64,000 nt of DNA from Roseinatronobacter domitianus (lineage in GTDB: Bacteria; Pseudomonadota; Alphaproteobacteria; Rhodobacterales; Rhodobacteraceae). Positions 24,684 to 33,386 of the stretch are shown piece by piece (the first letter of the stretch is position 1; every line of letters starts with the position of its first letter). The notes beneath the pieces were generated by a model that saw only the letters and a program-made list of their open reading frames with translations, had not been told where the DNA came from and made no database searches. The DNA lies in NCBI RefSeq assembly GCF_023336755.1, contig NZ_JALZWP010000012.1, positions 1 to 64,000 of the forward strand. Reading direction: 5' to 3'. A program made the translations under genes and the position numbers.

Positions 24684-25598
24684 TTACTCCTCGGCTTCTG
24701 CAGGCTTGAGGCTCACCAGGTCAGAATTATTCGCCACATCGCCGCACAGTCGCTTGCGCGCGATCTCTAGCTTTTCAGCGGGGGTGGCCGGCTGCCAGCG
24801 CTCTACGAACTTGAAAATCTTGTGAAGCTCGGTTCGGATCTCGCGGGCCCTACGGTCTGAAAAGACGACCCCCTCAGGCTCAGAAGCAACGAGGACAGCC
24901 CCCGGCACGCGGCGAACCGCCTCACTGAAAGAAAAAATAAAACCCAGGTGTGCCAACAGCGCTTCATCATCAGGTCGTTCCGAGGCCTGACCAACATGGT
25001 TGAGATATGACAGCCATCCATCCACAAGGATTAGGCAGGGCGAATGGTCGGATAAAACGTTCATGAGGAGATTAGACGGAGGAGGAGTTCCCGTACGATC
25101 ATGATCCGCAACGATCTCATAGGCTTCCCGCCCACCGATCTGCCAGGCGATCTCACCCCACAGGGTTTTGATTTCAAAATCATCCAAGGCATCACCCACC
25201 ACGCGCGGATGGCTGACTCCCCCCGTGATCACAACCCTATTTATTTTCTCGGGCAGGGCCGTCGAAGCCTCGGAAAATAGGCCGCGAAGCTCTGGGACGT
25301 TCAAAGAGGCCCCTGCACCGACCATATGATATAGCGCCAAGAGAGCGTGTGTTTTCCCGCCGCCCGAGCGCGCGTCCAGTTCATATATACTCGGCAGAAA
25401 GTTACCCGAGAGCCCACCAGCAACACGAATCATAAGATCGCGCAGCCCCGCAGTAAAATAGGTCTCTCGGAAGAATGCTTGGGGCGACCAAAATCTTTGC
25501 TCCGACAGTTTCGGTGGAATTCGGATATCCAGAGACCCCAAACCCTCATTGAGAAGTGCGACACTGGCACATGCGCTATTCTTTAAATTTTCAACCAT
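24684..25598 (-). CDS. DUF499-like ATPase, apparently C-terminally truncated
   Basis: This 304-residue protein has SIYELDARSGGGKTHALLALYH near residues 70-92, the Walker A style (GGGKTH...LYH) of large DUF499 ATP-binding proteins, and CLILVDGWLSYL as a Walker B-like strand. DUF499 proteins are known at roughly 1000 residues with restriction/defence neighbours. Here only the N-terminal part is present, ending in a clean charged tail, so it is either a short relative or a remnant. Confidence 0.55.
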   Translation of the reverse strand: MVENLKNSACASVALLNEGLGSLDIRIPPKLSEQRFWSPQAFFRETYFTAGLRDLMIRVAGGLSGNFLPSIYELDARSGGGKTHALLALYHMVGAGASLNVPELRGLFSEASTALPEKINRVVITGGVSHPRVVGDALDDFEIKTLWGEIAWQIGGREAYEIVADHDRTGTPPPSNLLMNVLSDHSPCLILVDGWLSYLNHVGQASERPDDEALLAHLGFIFSFSEAVRRVPGAVLVASEPEGVVFSDRRAREIRTELHKIFKFVERWQPATPAEKLEIARKRLCGDVANNSDLVSLKPAEAEE

Positions 25599-25642
25599 AG
25601 CATTAGGATACTTTTATTCATATTTTCAAAGCATTATTTCGC

Positions 25643-26362
25643 TCAAAGTAGCTGGCAGTTCTGCGCGCCGTAAGCGCGCATCCAGACGGTCGGACGCATT
25701 TCTTCATCCGATAGAAACGTACGAACGCAGAACATGGGCAGACGAGGCAGTACGGAGACAAATCGTCCCCATTCACACTCGATAGGGAAGTCCTGCACCC
25801 AGCCCGACCATGTCCCAGGCATCATGGCCCGATAATGCTGCCCATCATGCTCAGGGATGACCTCCTCATTCTCCCAAGACTGGAAGATCTGTTTCGCCTC
25901 CGCATCGATGTGGGGAAGAATGGGCGCATGGAAATCAACCTCAGACCGCTCGACGAAGCGCTCAAGGGCATGCTTCCCGAAGCTCACGCCTTCGGTCCAG
26001 ATTGAAATCCCCGCGCGGCGCGCTTGGAAGCGCACTCCGATGTAGGTGATCGCCTGATCGTTGTATTTCAGGAGTTCATCCGGCTTCTGAAACGTCATCG
26101 TTTTAACGTATCGGCCCACCAGCAAGAACCGCTTGCCACAGGAAGAGGCGGAGACATTGGTCACTCCAGTTTGACGTTTTGCCCGCGCCAGAAGTCGCTT
26201 GACGCTTTTGGCGTTGGGACGTGCTTCCATGATCATATCAAACAGGCGTTCCGGAACTAGGGGCTGGCTGGATGCTGTCGTCAAAGCCTCTCGGGCCCGT
26301 CCTCGCTTGAAAGACTCTCTCATGGACTTGGATGTCGAAAATTCCCCGTGACGCATCTGCAT
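25643..26362 (-). CDS. hypothetical protein
   Basis: This 239-residue protein has a basic N-terminus and a central YVKTMTFQKPDELLKYNDQA followed by KHALERFVERSEVDFH. The latter resembles short metallo or nuclease-like motifs but is not assignable. The ATG at 26362 has GGGAGGA upstream. A promoter-like TTGACA (minus strand, about 26431) and the dyad at 26471 lie upstream, the latter shared with the MerR gene region. Confidence 0.5.
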   Translation of the reverse strand: MQMRHGEFSTSKSMRESFKRGRAREALTTASSQPLVPERLFDMIMEARPNAKSVKRLLARAKRQTGVTNVSASSCGKRFLLVGRYVKTMTFQKPDELLKYNDQAITYIGVRFQARRAGISIWTEGVSFGKHALERFVERSEVDFHAPILPHIDAEAKQIFQSWENEEVIPEHDGQHYRAMMPGTWSGWVQDFPIECEWGRFVSVLPRLPMFCVRTFLSDEEMRPTVWMRAYGAQNCQLL

Positions 26363-26470
26363 AGGCCTGTCCTCCCGCTCCCCATCCGATTCGCTGTCTG
26401 TGAGACACACTTATGGGGAACGACAATTACTGTCAAGTTGGGTGTAAATTTTCAATATAATACCTGAATT

Positions 26471-26488
26471 AACATTACACCCCATGTT
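26471..26488. promoter_or_regulatory. candidate operator AACAT-N8-ATGTT (site 1)
   Basis: AACATTACACCCCATGTT has the same arms and spacing as 27189-27206 and the pattern AACATYACAYYYYATGTT. It is located about 110 bases upstream of the leftward 25643-26362 gene. Partial extra match: TGTCAAGTT-N2-GYGTAA occurs near both sites. Confidence 0.5.
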
Positions 26489-27080
26489 AAGTTAACCTCC
26501 CAGAACTCCACACACATTCCTCTACAGCCGCCCTTAATGGCGTCCCGACCCCAACGGGTGCGCGCCGCATGTAGTCAAGGGATGCCTGCCGCTCAGATTG
26601 CGAAAAATCATCAGACAGAACGCTCAGCGCTCGCCGCACTGAGAACGAGGCGCCATCGGACAGGCGCGCGGTGAAGTTGGGTGGCAGTGCGGTCCAGATG
26701 ACCGCATCAAAGTCAGCTTGACCCAGGAACTCTTCAATACCCTGAACAGCAGACGGGTGCCGAAGCGCGGCACGTCCGCTGGCCGCACCAGACACCGCGA
26801 CAGCCCATCCCACATCTTCTTTGTGGTAAAGACCCTCGCGCGCCGCAAGGTTATCAACGGCATCACCGATATTACTGAAGGCGCTCTGCGCAACAAAGGT
26901 CCGGCAGGGAGCGCCATGCTCCTCATCAATGACAAGCGTCAACCGTCGCCGCCCATCCGGACCCGAGATGCGGCTAAACTCGAGAGGAAGGTGAGGCCCG
27001 GCCAGCCTGAAGTCACTCTGAACCATCAAGTTTCGCGGATCCCAGATCAGAGACCCCCAAGCGCAAACACCAACCTTCAC
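26487..27080 (-). CDS. gamma-glutamylcyclotransferase-like protein
   Basis: This 197-residue protein starts MKVGVCAWGSLIWDPRNL, the substrate-loop signature (YGSLIW.P) of the gamma-glutamylcyclotransferase fold. LVIDEEHGAPCRTF could hold the catalytic acid. The fold acts on gamma-glutamyl amines or peptides; the substrate here is unknown. The gene points away from the MerR gene, with the shared dyad at 27189 between them. Confidence 0.6.
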   Translation of the reverse strand: MKVGVCAWGSLIWDPRNLMVQSDFRLAGPHLPLEFSRISGPDGRRRLTLVIDEEHGAPCRTFVAQSAFSNIGDAVDNLAAREGLYHKEDVGWAVAVSGAASGRAALRHPSAVQGIEEFLGQADFDAVIWTALPPNFTARLSDGASFSVRRALSVLSDDFSQSERQASLDYMRRAPVGVGTPLRAAVEECVWSSGRLT

Positions 27081-27188
27081 GAAACCATCACATTCGAGCT
27101 ATTGAACATATTTATCCTCGATCCATCTTCTTTTGTGTACTGCGCTGCGAGCGCCATATGTAAACTATTATTTGTCAAGTTTAGCGTA

Positions 27189-27206
27189 ACATCACATTTT
27201 ATGTTG
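27189..27206. promoter_or_regulatory. candidate operator AACAT-N8-ATGTT (site 2)
   Basis: AACATCACATTTTATGTT lies 33 bases before the MerR start and is enclosed by TGTCAA (27175-27180) and TTGACA (27205-27210), giving a nested dyad over the divergent promoter region. It is a candidate MerR-family binding site. Confidence 0.55.
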
Positions 27207-27238
27207 ACACTCAACAAAACAGATGGCAGAAGGCCATC

Positions 27239-27976
27239 ATGATTGAACATGACAACGACCTCACCCTCGAAGAAATCAGCAAAGAGACCGACGTTTCCAT
27301 CCGAACCCTGCGGTCCTGGATTGACGAAGGCCTACTGGAACCGCCCGACAAATCCGGACGTGGCGCCCGCTATCCGCGAGAAAACGTGGACCGCGTATGG
27401 TCGGTTCTGGCCTTGAAGGCGCAGAAGCGGTCGCTGAAGGAGATCGCTGAAATGTTCATTATGGCCGGCCCTTCGGACTTCCAGGATTGGGCAGCGCAAG
27501 CGCCCCGATCAAACACGAACGTGATCGCTTCCTATGTAGAGAATAATGTTCCACAGGAGGCGCGCGGCACGCCCACCAAGCCGCAATCTTTCGTTCATCT
27601 GGATGATCCCGATGTGTCGGCATCGATGTCGCCGGAAAAGCAGGACTACCTGCGCCGGAAACACATGCCGACGGGTGGCCGTCCGGACAAACCCCGGATG
27701 AGCAGCCGTGCACGACGTGAGGAGGAAATCACCGCAATTGAAGACCTGATCCCTGAACTCGAACGCATTTTAGGCTCAGTGAAACCCCCAAGGCGGGTCA
27801 GATCGGAACCATGGATCCGATTACCCGTCACGTTCGGCTTCGAACTCTCTGTACGCGGCGATCTATCGCCCCGTGAGAGGCACGTTTTCGAACAATTCGC
27901 GGGCGAACTCAGAGCCTTGTTAAGAAGAAGGGATCAAGATGAACGAACTGAACTTTACCCTGACGGCCGGCGTTGA
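27239..27976 (+). CDS. MerR-family transcriptional regulator
   Basis: This 245-residue protein has an N-terminal MerR winged helix (LTLEEISKETDVSIRTLRSW, then YPRENVDRVWSVLALKAQKR). The C-terminal region is long, disordered-looking and basic, ending in a beta-rich part (TFGFELSVRGDLSP), so it is not a classical metal-sensing MerR. It overlaps the next gene by 38 bases, an arrangement that couples the regulator to the vWA operon. It probably controls this operon and itself through the 27189 dyad. Confidence 0.8.
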   Translation: MIEHDNDLTLEEISKETDVSIRTLRSWIDEGLLEPPDKSGRGARYPRENVDRVWSVLALKAQKRSLKEIAEMFIMAGPSDFQDWAAQAPRSNTNVIASYVENNVPQEARGTPTKPQSFVHLDDPDVSASMSPEKQDYLRRKHMPTGGRPDKPRMSSRARREEEITAIEDLIPELERILGSVKPPRRVRSEPWIRLPVTFGFELSVRGDLSPRERHVFEQFAGELRALLRRRDQDERTELYPDGRR

Positions 27977-29261
27977 CCGCAAGCTGTTTTGGGAGGGTGG
28001 CGACTCTGTGCGCTACCTTGTGGCACGACTCAATGCCGCAAAATCCGATGACACGCGTGTTGCGGCGCGCCAGCCACTGAACATCGCCATGGTGATTGAT
28101 GCCAGCGGCTCCATGGGAGGCGGCAAACTGGCCGCAGCCCAGATGGCGGCGATCGGACTGGTCGAACGCCTGTCTGCTGACGACCGTATCAGCGTGGTGT
28201 CTTTTGCAGAGGATATTGTCGTGCATATCGACGGCATGCAGGCTGGAGCTGAGACGCTCCCGCAAATCCGTGCCGAGATTTCAGGCATTCGTACACGCGG
28301 TATGACCTTCCTGTCAGGCGGGTACTTTGCGGGCGTGGAATGTGCGGCATCCATTACTGCTCAAGATCCGACAATGATCCCACGCGTGCTTTTGCTAAGC
28401 GATGGGCATGCCAACCAGGGCCTGACCGATCCGGACGAACTGTTTGAACATGTCGGCCAGTTGCGCCAGCGCGGTGTCCTGACGTCGACCCTGGGCATCG
28501 GGGACGGGTATGATGAGCACCTGCTGCGCGGCATGGCCGAACATGGTGGCGGGCGCCTCCATGATGCCGAGCTGACAGAAGAGATCACCTCTATTCTGCA
28601 TGGGGAACTCGACGATATTCTGTTGACGGTGGTCGAGGACGCAAAACTGCACCTGACCTTCCCTGACAGCGTTCAGGTCGATCTTCTGGGCACCCTGCCG
28701 CATGTGGCGCATGGGAACGGCGTCGACGTGACCCTGGGTCCCATCCAAAACGACGTTGAGCGCGTGGTCGTATTCAAGGTGACTTGCCCGATGGCGGATA
28801 TTTTTTCGCAGCAGCTGGATTTCGTCGTCATGACCCTGGGTCAAGACGTGGAAACCGGGGAAGCTGTTTCGGTCGGACCCGAAACCATGACGCTGTCTGC
28901 CGCATCCGCAGTCGAGAATAACGCCCAACCACGCGATGACGCCCTCGCGGCAATCGTTGCGCGCATCTGGAGCGCACATATCATCGCGACGGCCGCGCGG
29001 TTCAATCGTGATGAAGCCTATCGCGAAGCGGAAGAGTACGTAGCCGAACAGGTGCATCATTTCCGCCGTTACGTGCAGGGTCTTGATGGGGCCGACGACA
29101 TGGTGCGCGAACTGCGCATGCTTGCGGGCCGTGTTGGGCGCCGCATGTCGTCGCGCAGCACCAAGGAGATGTATCTCCACAGCAACCGCGTGTCGTCGAG
29201 CCGGACAGACCGCCGCGGGATGAAACCGAGCTGGAGTGATCGCCTGCGTGACGACCGTTAA
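27939..29261 (+). CDS. von Willebrand factor A domain protein
   Basis: This 440-residue protein has an intact MIDAS: DASGSMGGGK at about residues 54-63, a Thr/Ser loop in RTRGMTFLSGG, and LLLSDGHANQG. The C-terminal half is beta-rich then helical. No signal peptide is present, so it is cytoplasmic. It is known for vWA proteins to pair with MoxR ATPases, one of which is encoded 3 kb downstream in the same operon. AAGGGA lies before the ATG. Confidence 0.85.
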   Translation: MNELNFTLTAGVDRKLFWEGGDSVRYLVARLNAAKSDDTRVAARQPLNIAMVIDASGSMGGGKLAAAQMAAIGLVERLSADDRISVVSFAEDIVVHIDGMQAGAETLPQIRAEISGIRTRGMTFLSGGYFAGVECAASITAQDPTMIPRVLLLSDGHANQGLTDPDELFEHVGQLRQRGVLTSTLGIGDGYDEHLLRGMAEHGGGRLHDAELTEEITSILHGELDDILLTVVEDAKLHLTFPDSVQVDLLGTLPHVAHGNGVDVTLGPIQNDVERVVVFKVTCPMADIFSQQLDFVVMTLGQDVETGEAVSVGPETMTLSAASAVENNAQPRDDALAAIVARIWSAHIIATAARFNRDEAYREAEEYVAEQVHHFRRYVQGLDGADDMVRELRMLAGRVGRRMSSRSTKEMYLHSNRVSSSRTDRRGMKPSWSDRLRDDR

Positions 29262-29280
29262 CGGTTACACCAGACCCAAC

Positions 29281-29310
29281 CGCCCTGATCCCGGCTGAGG
29301 GATCAGGGCG
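29281..29310. terminator. strong intra-operon hairpin
   Basis: CGCCCTGATCCC and GGGATCAGGGCG pair perfectly (12 bp) around a 6-base loop, 20 bases after the vWA stop. There is no T-run. It could attenuate the downstream genes or protect the upstream mRNA. Confidence 0.55.
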
Positions 29311-29402
29311 GCCTCTCCTCACCGCAGCCTGCCATACCGCATGACGTGTCATGCGCATGAATGTCTGCGGCCGCTCGCTACAGTTTTTATCCGAGGCTCC
29401 AC

Positions 29403-30563
29403 ATGACCCAAGCATCATCTGTCATCCCCCTGTCCCGTATCCCCTTGGTTTCCCCTTCCCAGGTGAAGTCTGCCGCGTTGAACGATATCCCCTACGCCCA
29501 ACTGTCAAAGAAATACGACACCCTGCTGAGCCATCTTGCCGGGCCGCTCACACCGCGGGTCCTTCGTGTCTTCGGCCATGAACACGCCCCGCTTTACATC
29601 CTGACAGATCCCGCGCGCCGCCAGGTCTGGAACGCCTGCCTCGCTGCAGAATACCCGGAGGGAGATATGGCCTACTTGCGCCGGAATTTCCTTATGGAGC
29701 GCTCCAAGCATCTCCTGGAAGATGCCTTTGGAAGCGTCCCGGATGGGTTTCAAGGGCTGCTGCGCCGTGCCGGTGAGACCGGACATGATCCCAACTACTA
29801 CACCTTCTGGCATGATCACCTGACGCATTTTCCGGAGGACTTCGCGTATGTTTCAGGGCGTCTTGAGATCTGTGCGGATCTGACAGAAGCGCTCATGAAG
29901 CTTCCCGCCCCGCTGCGCCGGTTGCGCATCTACAAATGCTTCAAGAACATGCGCGACCTGACCGATTTCGTCACGGCGATGACGGCGGTGCATGGCGGTA
30001 CTCCCTCGGATGAGATCTGGGACGACATCCGTGAGCAACTCTATGCAGGGCAGAGCCCGCTCAAGATACTGCTTAAGATCGTTGATGCAGTGCCCTGCCC
30101 ACCCCCTTTCATCACCGGGGATGATCGTTTCCGTCACCTCGGCTCAGTCAAGGCCCTGAAATCTGCCGGGCTCAAGTTCCACAACTGCCTGCGCTCGGCT
30201 TTCATGATCAAGGATGTCATTCGTGGCCCCTCGCAGTGCTACGAATTCCTGGCTGGAGATGAGCCCTGCATGGTCGGCCTGACAACGGATGGCCCCTTTG
30301 GCTGCCGTCTGGATGATATCCGCGGCCTGAAGAACAAATGCGTCTCTGACAAAACCCAGAAAATTGTCGAACAGGCCCTTGCGGAGCACGGGATCGTCAA
30401 ACGCCGCAGCGTGATTGCTATCGCGGAAGACTGGGAGGAGCGCTACGAGCGCTCTGACGATACCGACTTTTCCGCTTTTGACATGGATCAGGAAGACCTC
30501 ATCCAAGAACTGGCGCTGCATATGCGCCTTCTCGATGAAGACGATATTCAAGGGACAGAATGA
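29403..30563 (+). CDS. hypothetical protein of the vWA/MoxR operon
   Basis: This 386-residue protein has HHNCLR-type sequence (LKFHNCLRSAFMIKDV, near residue 260) followed by QCYEFLAGDEPCMVGLTTDG. This pattern of a Cys near a core strand is reminiscent of PcfJ-like proteins but cannot be assigned with confidence. It ends in an acidic tail and overlaps the next start (ATGA). Confidence 0.55.
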   Translation: MTQASSVIPLSRIPLVSPSQVKSAALNDIPYAQLSKKYDTLLSHLAGPLTPRVLRVFGHEHAPLYILTDPARRQVWNACLAAEYPEGDMAYLRRNFLMERSKHLLEDAFGSVPDGFQGLLRRAGETGHDPNYYTFWHDHLTHFPEDFAYVSGRLEICADLTEALMKLPAPLRRLRIYKCFKNMRDLTDFVTAMTAVHGGTPSDEIWDDIREQLYAGQSPLKILLKIVDAVPCPPPFITGDDRFRHLGSVKALKSAGLKFHNCLRSAFMIKDVIRGPSQCYEFLAGDEPCMVGLTTDGPFGCRLDDIRGLKNKCVSDKTQKIVEQALAEHGIVKRRSVIAIAEDWEERYERSDDTDFSAFDMDQEDLIQELALHMRLLDEDDIQGTE

Positions 30564-32230
30564 CGTATCAGGACACTGCTATTTCGTACCACCTTCTGAC
30601 TGCCCCAGATGACCGGGACGGCATTTTTGTCATGCACAATGCCGCCCGCCATCTTCGGGCGGACGGGCACCACCTGCGCTGCGTCGATCTGATCGACAAC
30701 CCGCACCTGGAAACGCTCGACCTGTCGGCCTGCGCAACGCCGGTGCACCTGACGGTGCGGGGCTGCCCCAAGCTGGCCACGGTTCTCCTTCCGGTGGCCC
30801 CGGAGGGGGCGTTCCTTCACTGGGAATTCGGAGACATGGGCAGCCCAGTTCAGATCTGCGGAAGCCTCGCATCATTCGACAGCTGTCAGCCGGATGGGCA
30901 TACATGCCAGATCAAGACGGACGGGCCGATGTATGACCACTCTCTGCTCGTGCCGCCAGGCGCAGCCCCGCGCACGCCAATCGAAGACACGGCTTTGTTC
31001 ATCCTTCTCGCCCCTCCCGAAGGGCTGCACACACTGGCACCGATCGTCACGCCCAACCTCCGGGCCGTGCACCTGCACGGCCTTACGAACACGGACGACC
31101 TCGACCTGAACGGCCCCGCGCTCACTCAGGCCCAGATCGTCAACCTGCCATCGCTCAAGCACCTTAAGGCCGGGCCGGAGATGTCAGCCCTGTCCATGGA
31201 CCGCTGTCCGGAATTGTGCACGCTCACCGCAAGCGGATCGGTCCTGCGCATCCACCGCAGCGGTGGGAGCGAGATGGATCTGGTGGGGGTTTGGGACCAC
31301 GCGCATTTCGTGGCCGTCAACGCGCGCTTGAAAAGCGGTCTGATCGGGTCGACACAGGCCCATAACTGTCGCCACATCTTTTCCGACACGGCGAGCCTGT
31401 CAAACGCGACCGCTCCTCTGGCGGCCTTGCCGTCCCCAGACGCAATCCACGACCCCTATTGGCGGACCACGCTGCACCGTTGGGTCACCACAACCCATTC
31501 CCCGTCGGCTGTTCTGCCCGCCCTGAAGATTCTGCACGCCCTTCTGGAGACCGAGGGCGATGCTGATGAGCTTTGGGCCATGCGGCGTCACCTGCACCAG
31601 CGGCATGCCAAACTCTCCCATCTGGGCCCGGGACGCAGCGCTCTGTGGAAAGCCCCCCGGGACCTCGCCTTCGAGACCCAACAGGCGGACTTCGCCCTGT
31701 GGCGCGCATGCGTCTCACAGGGCGTCGAGGACACGGCCTATCAAGCCGCATTGAACACCCTTCCCTGGGTCCTCCCGATGGCCGTTCTGGCGCGCGCCGC
31801 ACGCAGCGCCTCCTCAGAACAAGATCAGCAAGCCTTGTTGACCTGTCTCTCGGCCTCGATCAGCAACATGCCGACAGGGTCGGACATTCCCGCAAAACAC
31901 CAGGAGCCCCACCAACATACGCTGGTCGGGGTTGCGCGTCTGATCGAGGGATTGCTGCCCCTGCGCACCCACCCCACGGCCGCATCCATATTCTGGGATC
32001 TGCCGGCATTCCTCGAAAAAACCCTACCGGCTTCCTCCCGCCTCTCTCCTTTGGCGGCCCTCAATCAGATGGGGCTGAGCAGCGCAGGGGCACAGCTTCT
32101 CGCACAGGCCCGAGACCTGCTCAAAGACAACCCGGATCTGGCCGCGAGGTTCCATGCCGCAGCGCTCCAACCTCCGCGCACGGACCTGCTGGCTGCCATT
32201 CAGAAAGGACACCCCCAACATGCCGACTAA
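30560..32230 (+). CDS. leucine-rich-repeat-like protein of the vWA/MoxR operon
   Basis: This 556-residue protein has an N-terminal half of irregular repeats with LRR spacing (LRCVDLIDNPHLETLDLSAC; VHLTVRGCPKLATVLLP; LSMDRCPELCTLTASG). From about residue 300 it turns into a helical region. LRR surfaces usually bind proteins, so it is a candidate recognition subunit. It is coupled on both sides by overlaps. Confidence 0.55.
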   Translation: MTYQDTAISYHLLTAPDDRDGIFVMHNAARHLRADGHHLRCVDLIDNPHLETLDLSACATPVHLTVRGCPKLATVLLPVAPEGAFLHWEFGDMGSPVQICGSLASFDSCQPDGHTCQIKTDGPMYDHSLLVPPGAAPRTPIEDTALFILLAPPEGLHTLAPIVTPNLRAVHLHGLTNTDDLDLNGPALTQAQIVNLPSLKHLKAGPEMSALSMDRCPELCTLTASGSVLRIHRSGGSEMDLVGVWDHAHFVAVNARLKSGLIGSTQAHNCRHIFSDTASLSNATAPLAALPSPDAIHDPYWRTTLHRWVTTTHSPSAVLPALKILHALLETEGDADELWAMRRHLHQRHAKLSHLGPGRSALWKAPRDLAFETQQADFALWRACVSQGVEDTAYQAALNTLPWVLPMAVLARAARSASSEQDQQALLTCLSASISNMPTGSDIPAKHQEPHQHTLVGVARLIEGLLPLRTHPTAASIFWDLPAFLEKTLPASSRLSPLAALNQMGLSSAGAQLLAQARDLLKDNPDLAARFHAAALQPPRTDLLAAIQKGHPQHAD

Positions 32231-33386
32231 CGCGACACCGGACCAGGTCAGCACCATCCTCGAGACGATGATTGACGCGCTCCATGCAGAGCCAAAAGAC
32301 GCCGGTCTGATCCCACCCCTCATGATCTGGGGTCCGCCGGGCATCGGCAAGTCCGCCATCGTCCGGGGCCTAGCGGAACAACGGAAGATGGGGCTGGTTG
32401 ATGTCCGCCTCGCACAGCGGGAACCGGTCGACATGCGCGGCCTGCCGGTCCCGGACGGGGACAGCGTGCGGTGGCTGGTGGCCTCGGAATGGCCGCGCGA
32501 TCCGGACAGCCGCGGCATCATCTTCTTTGACGAATTGACGGCTGCCGACAGCACGCTTCAGGCGGCGGCCTATGAATTGATCCTGGACCGCCGCCTTGGT
32601 GATCTCTACCGCGTCCCGGATGGCTGGTACATCGTGGCAGCCGGCAACCGCCTCGAAGACCAGGCCGTGGCGTCCACCATGTCCTCGGCCCTATCGAACC
32701 GGTTCTGTCACCTTGAAATGGCCCCCGACACGAGCGCCTGGCTGGGATGGGGACGCAAGGTTGGCCTCCACCCCACCGTTCTGGGCTTCCTGGCCTGGCG
32801 GCCAGATCTGCTGTTCAAGATGGAGAGTGACAGCCAGCGCGGATGGGCCAGCCCGCGGTCCTGGGAGCGGGTCAGCTATCTGGTAAAACTGTTCGACACG
32901 GCAGGCGACACGCCACAGGAGGACCTCCTCGCACTCCAGATCGCGGGGTTGGTTGGCGAAGCGGTGGCCACGGAATTCCTCGCCTTCCGTCATATTGCGC
33001 TCGAAGGCCCCTCCGCCGAGGACATCCTGCTGCGTGGTCAGGAGCCCATGGTTCCACGGCAAGGAGACCGCCGCTTTGCGCTCGCCTCCGCCCTCATCCA
33101 TGTCGCTCTGACACATCGGCAGCGGCACCCGTCCATCCTCTTGCGCCTTCTCGCGGTGACAGAAGCCTTCGGCGCCGACTTTGCCGCGATGATCGTCAAT
33201 GCCGTGACGGATGTTCTGAGCGTGCCGGAACTCGAAGCCCTGATGGCGACACCGGAGATGGCCTCCTGGCGAAAACGTCACGGTGTTGCCATCGGCGGCT
33301 ATTCGCGACCGACCGGATCGGCTTCCGCCACCTCAGCGCAGGAGGACATGTTCGACCTGGATACCCTTATGAAAGCGGCGCAATGA
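32220..33386 (+). CDS. MoxR-family AAA+ ATPase
   Basis: This 388-residue protein has Walker A GPPGIGKS at about residues 39-46, IIFFDELTAAD as Walker B near 100, and IVAAGNRLEDQA as sensor 1. This is the MoxR pattern in which the arginine finger lies in SNRFCHLEM. The ATG at 32220 lies inside the end of the LRR-like gene, with AAAGGA upstream; a start 22 codons earlier is less likely. MoxR ATPases remodel or activate vWA partners, and two vWA proteins are encoded in this operon. Confidence 0.85.
   Translation: MPTNATPDQVSTILETMIDALHAEPKDAGLIPPLMIWGPPGIGKSAIVRGLAEQRKMGLVDVRLAQREPVDMRGLPVPDGDSVRWLVASEWPRDPDSRGIIFFDELTAADSTLQAAAYELILDRRLGDLYRVPDGWYIVAAGNRLEDQAVASTMSSALSNRFCHLEMAPDTSAWLGWGRKVGLHPTVLGFLAWRPDLLFKMESDSQRGWASPRSWERVSYLVKLFDTAGDTPQEDLLALQIAGLVGEAVATEFLAFRHIALEGPSAEDILLRGQEPMVPRQGDRRFALASALIHVALTHRQRHPSILLRLLAVTEAFGADFAAMIVNAVTDVLSVPELEALMATPEMASWRKRHGVAIGGYSRPTGSASATSAQEDMFDLDTLMKAAQ

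Noticed and set aside
32843-33382. 5' extension of the metallopeptidase/vWA frame inside the MoxR gene
   Set aside because: It would overlap MoxR by over 500 bases; the ATG at 33383 with the 4-base overlap fits the operon.
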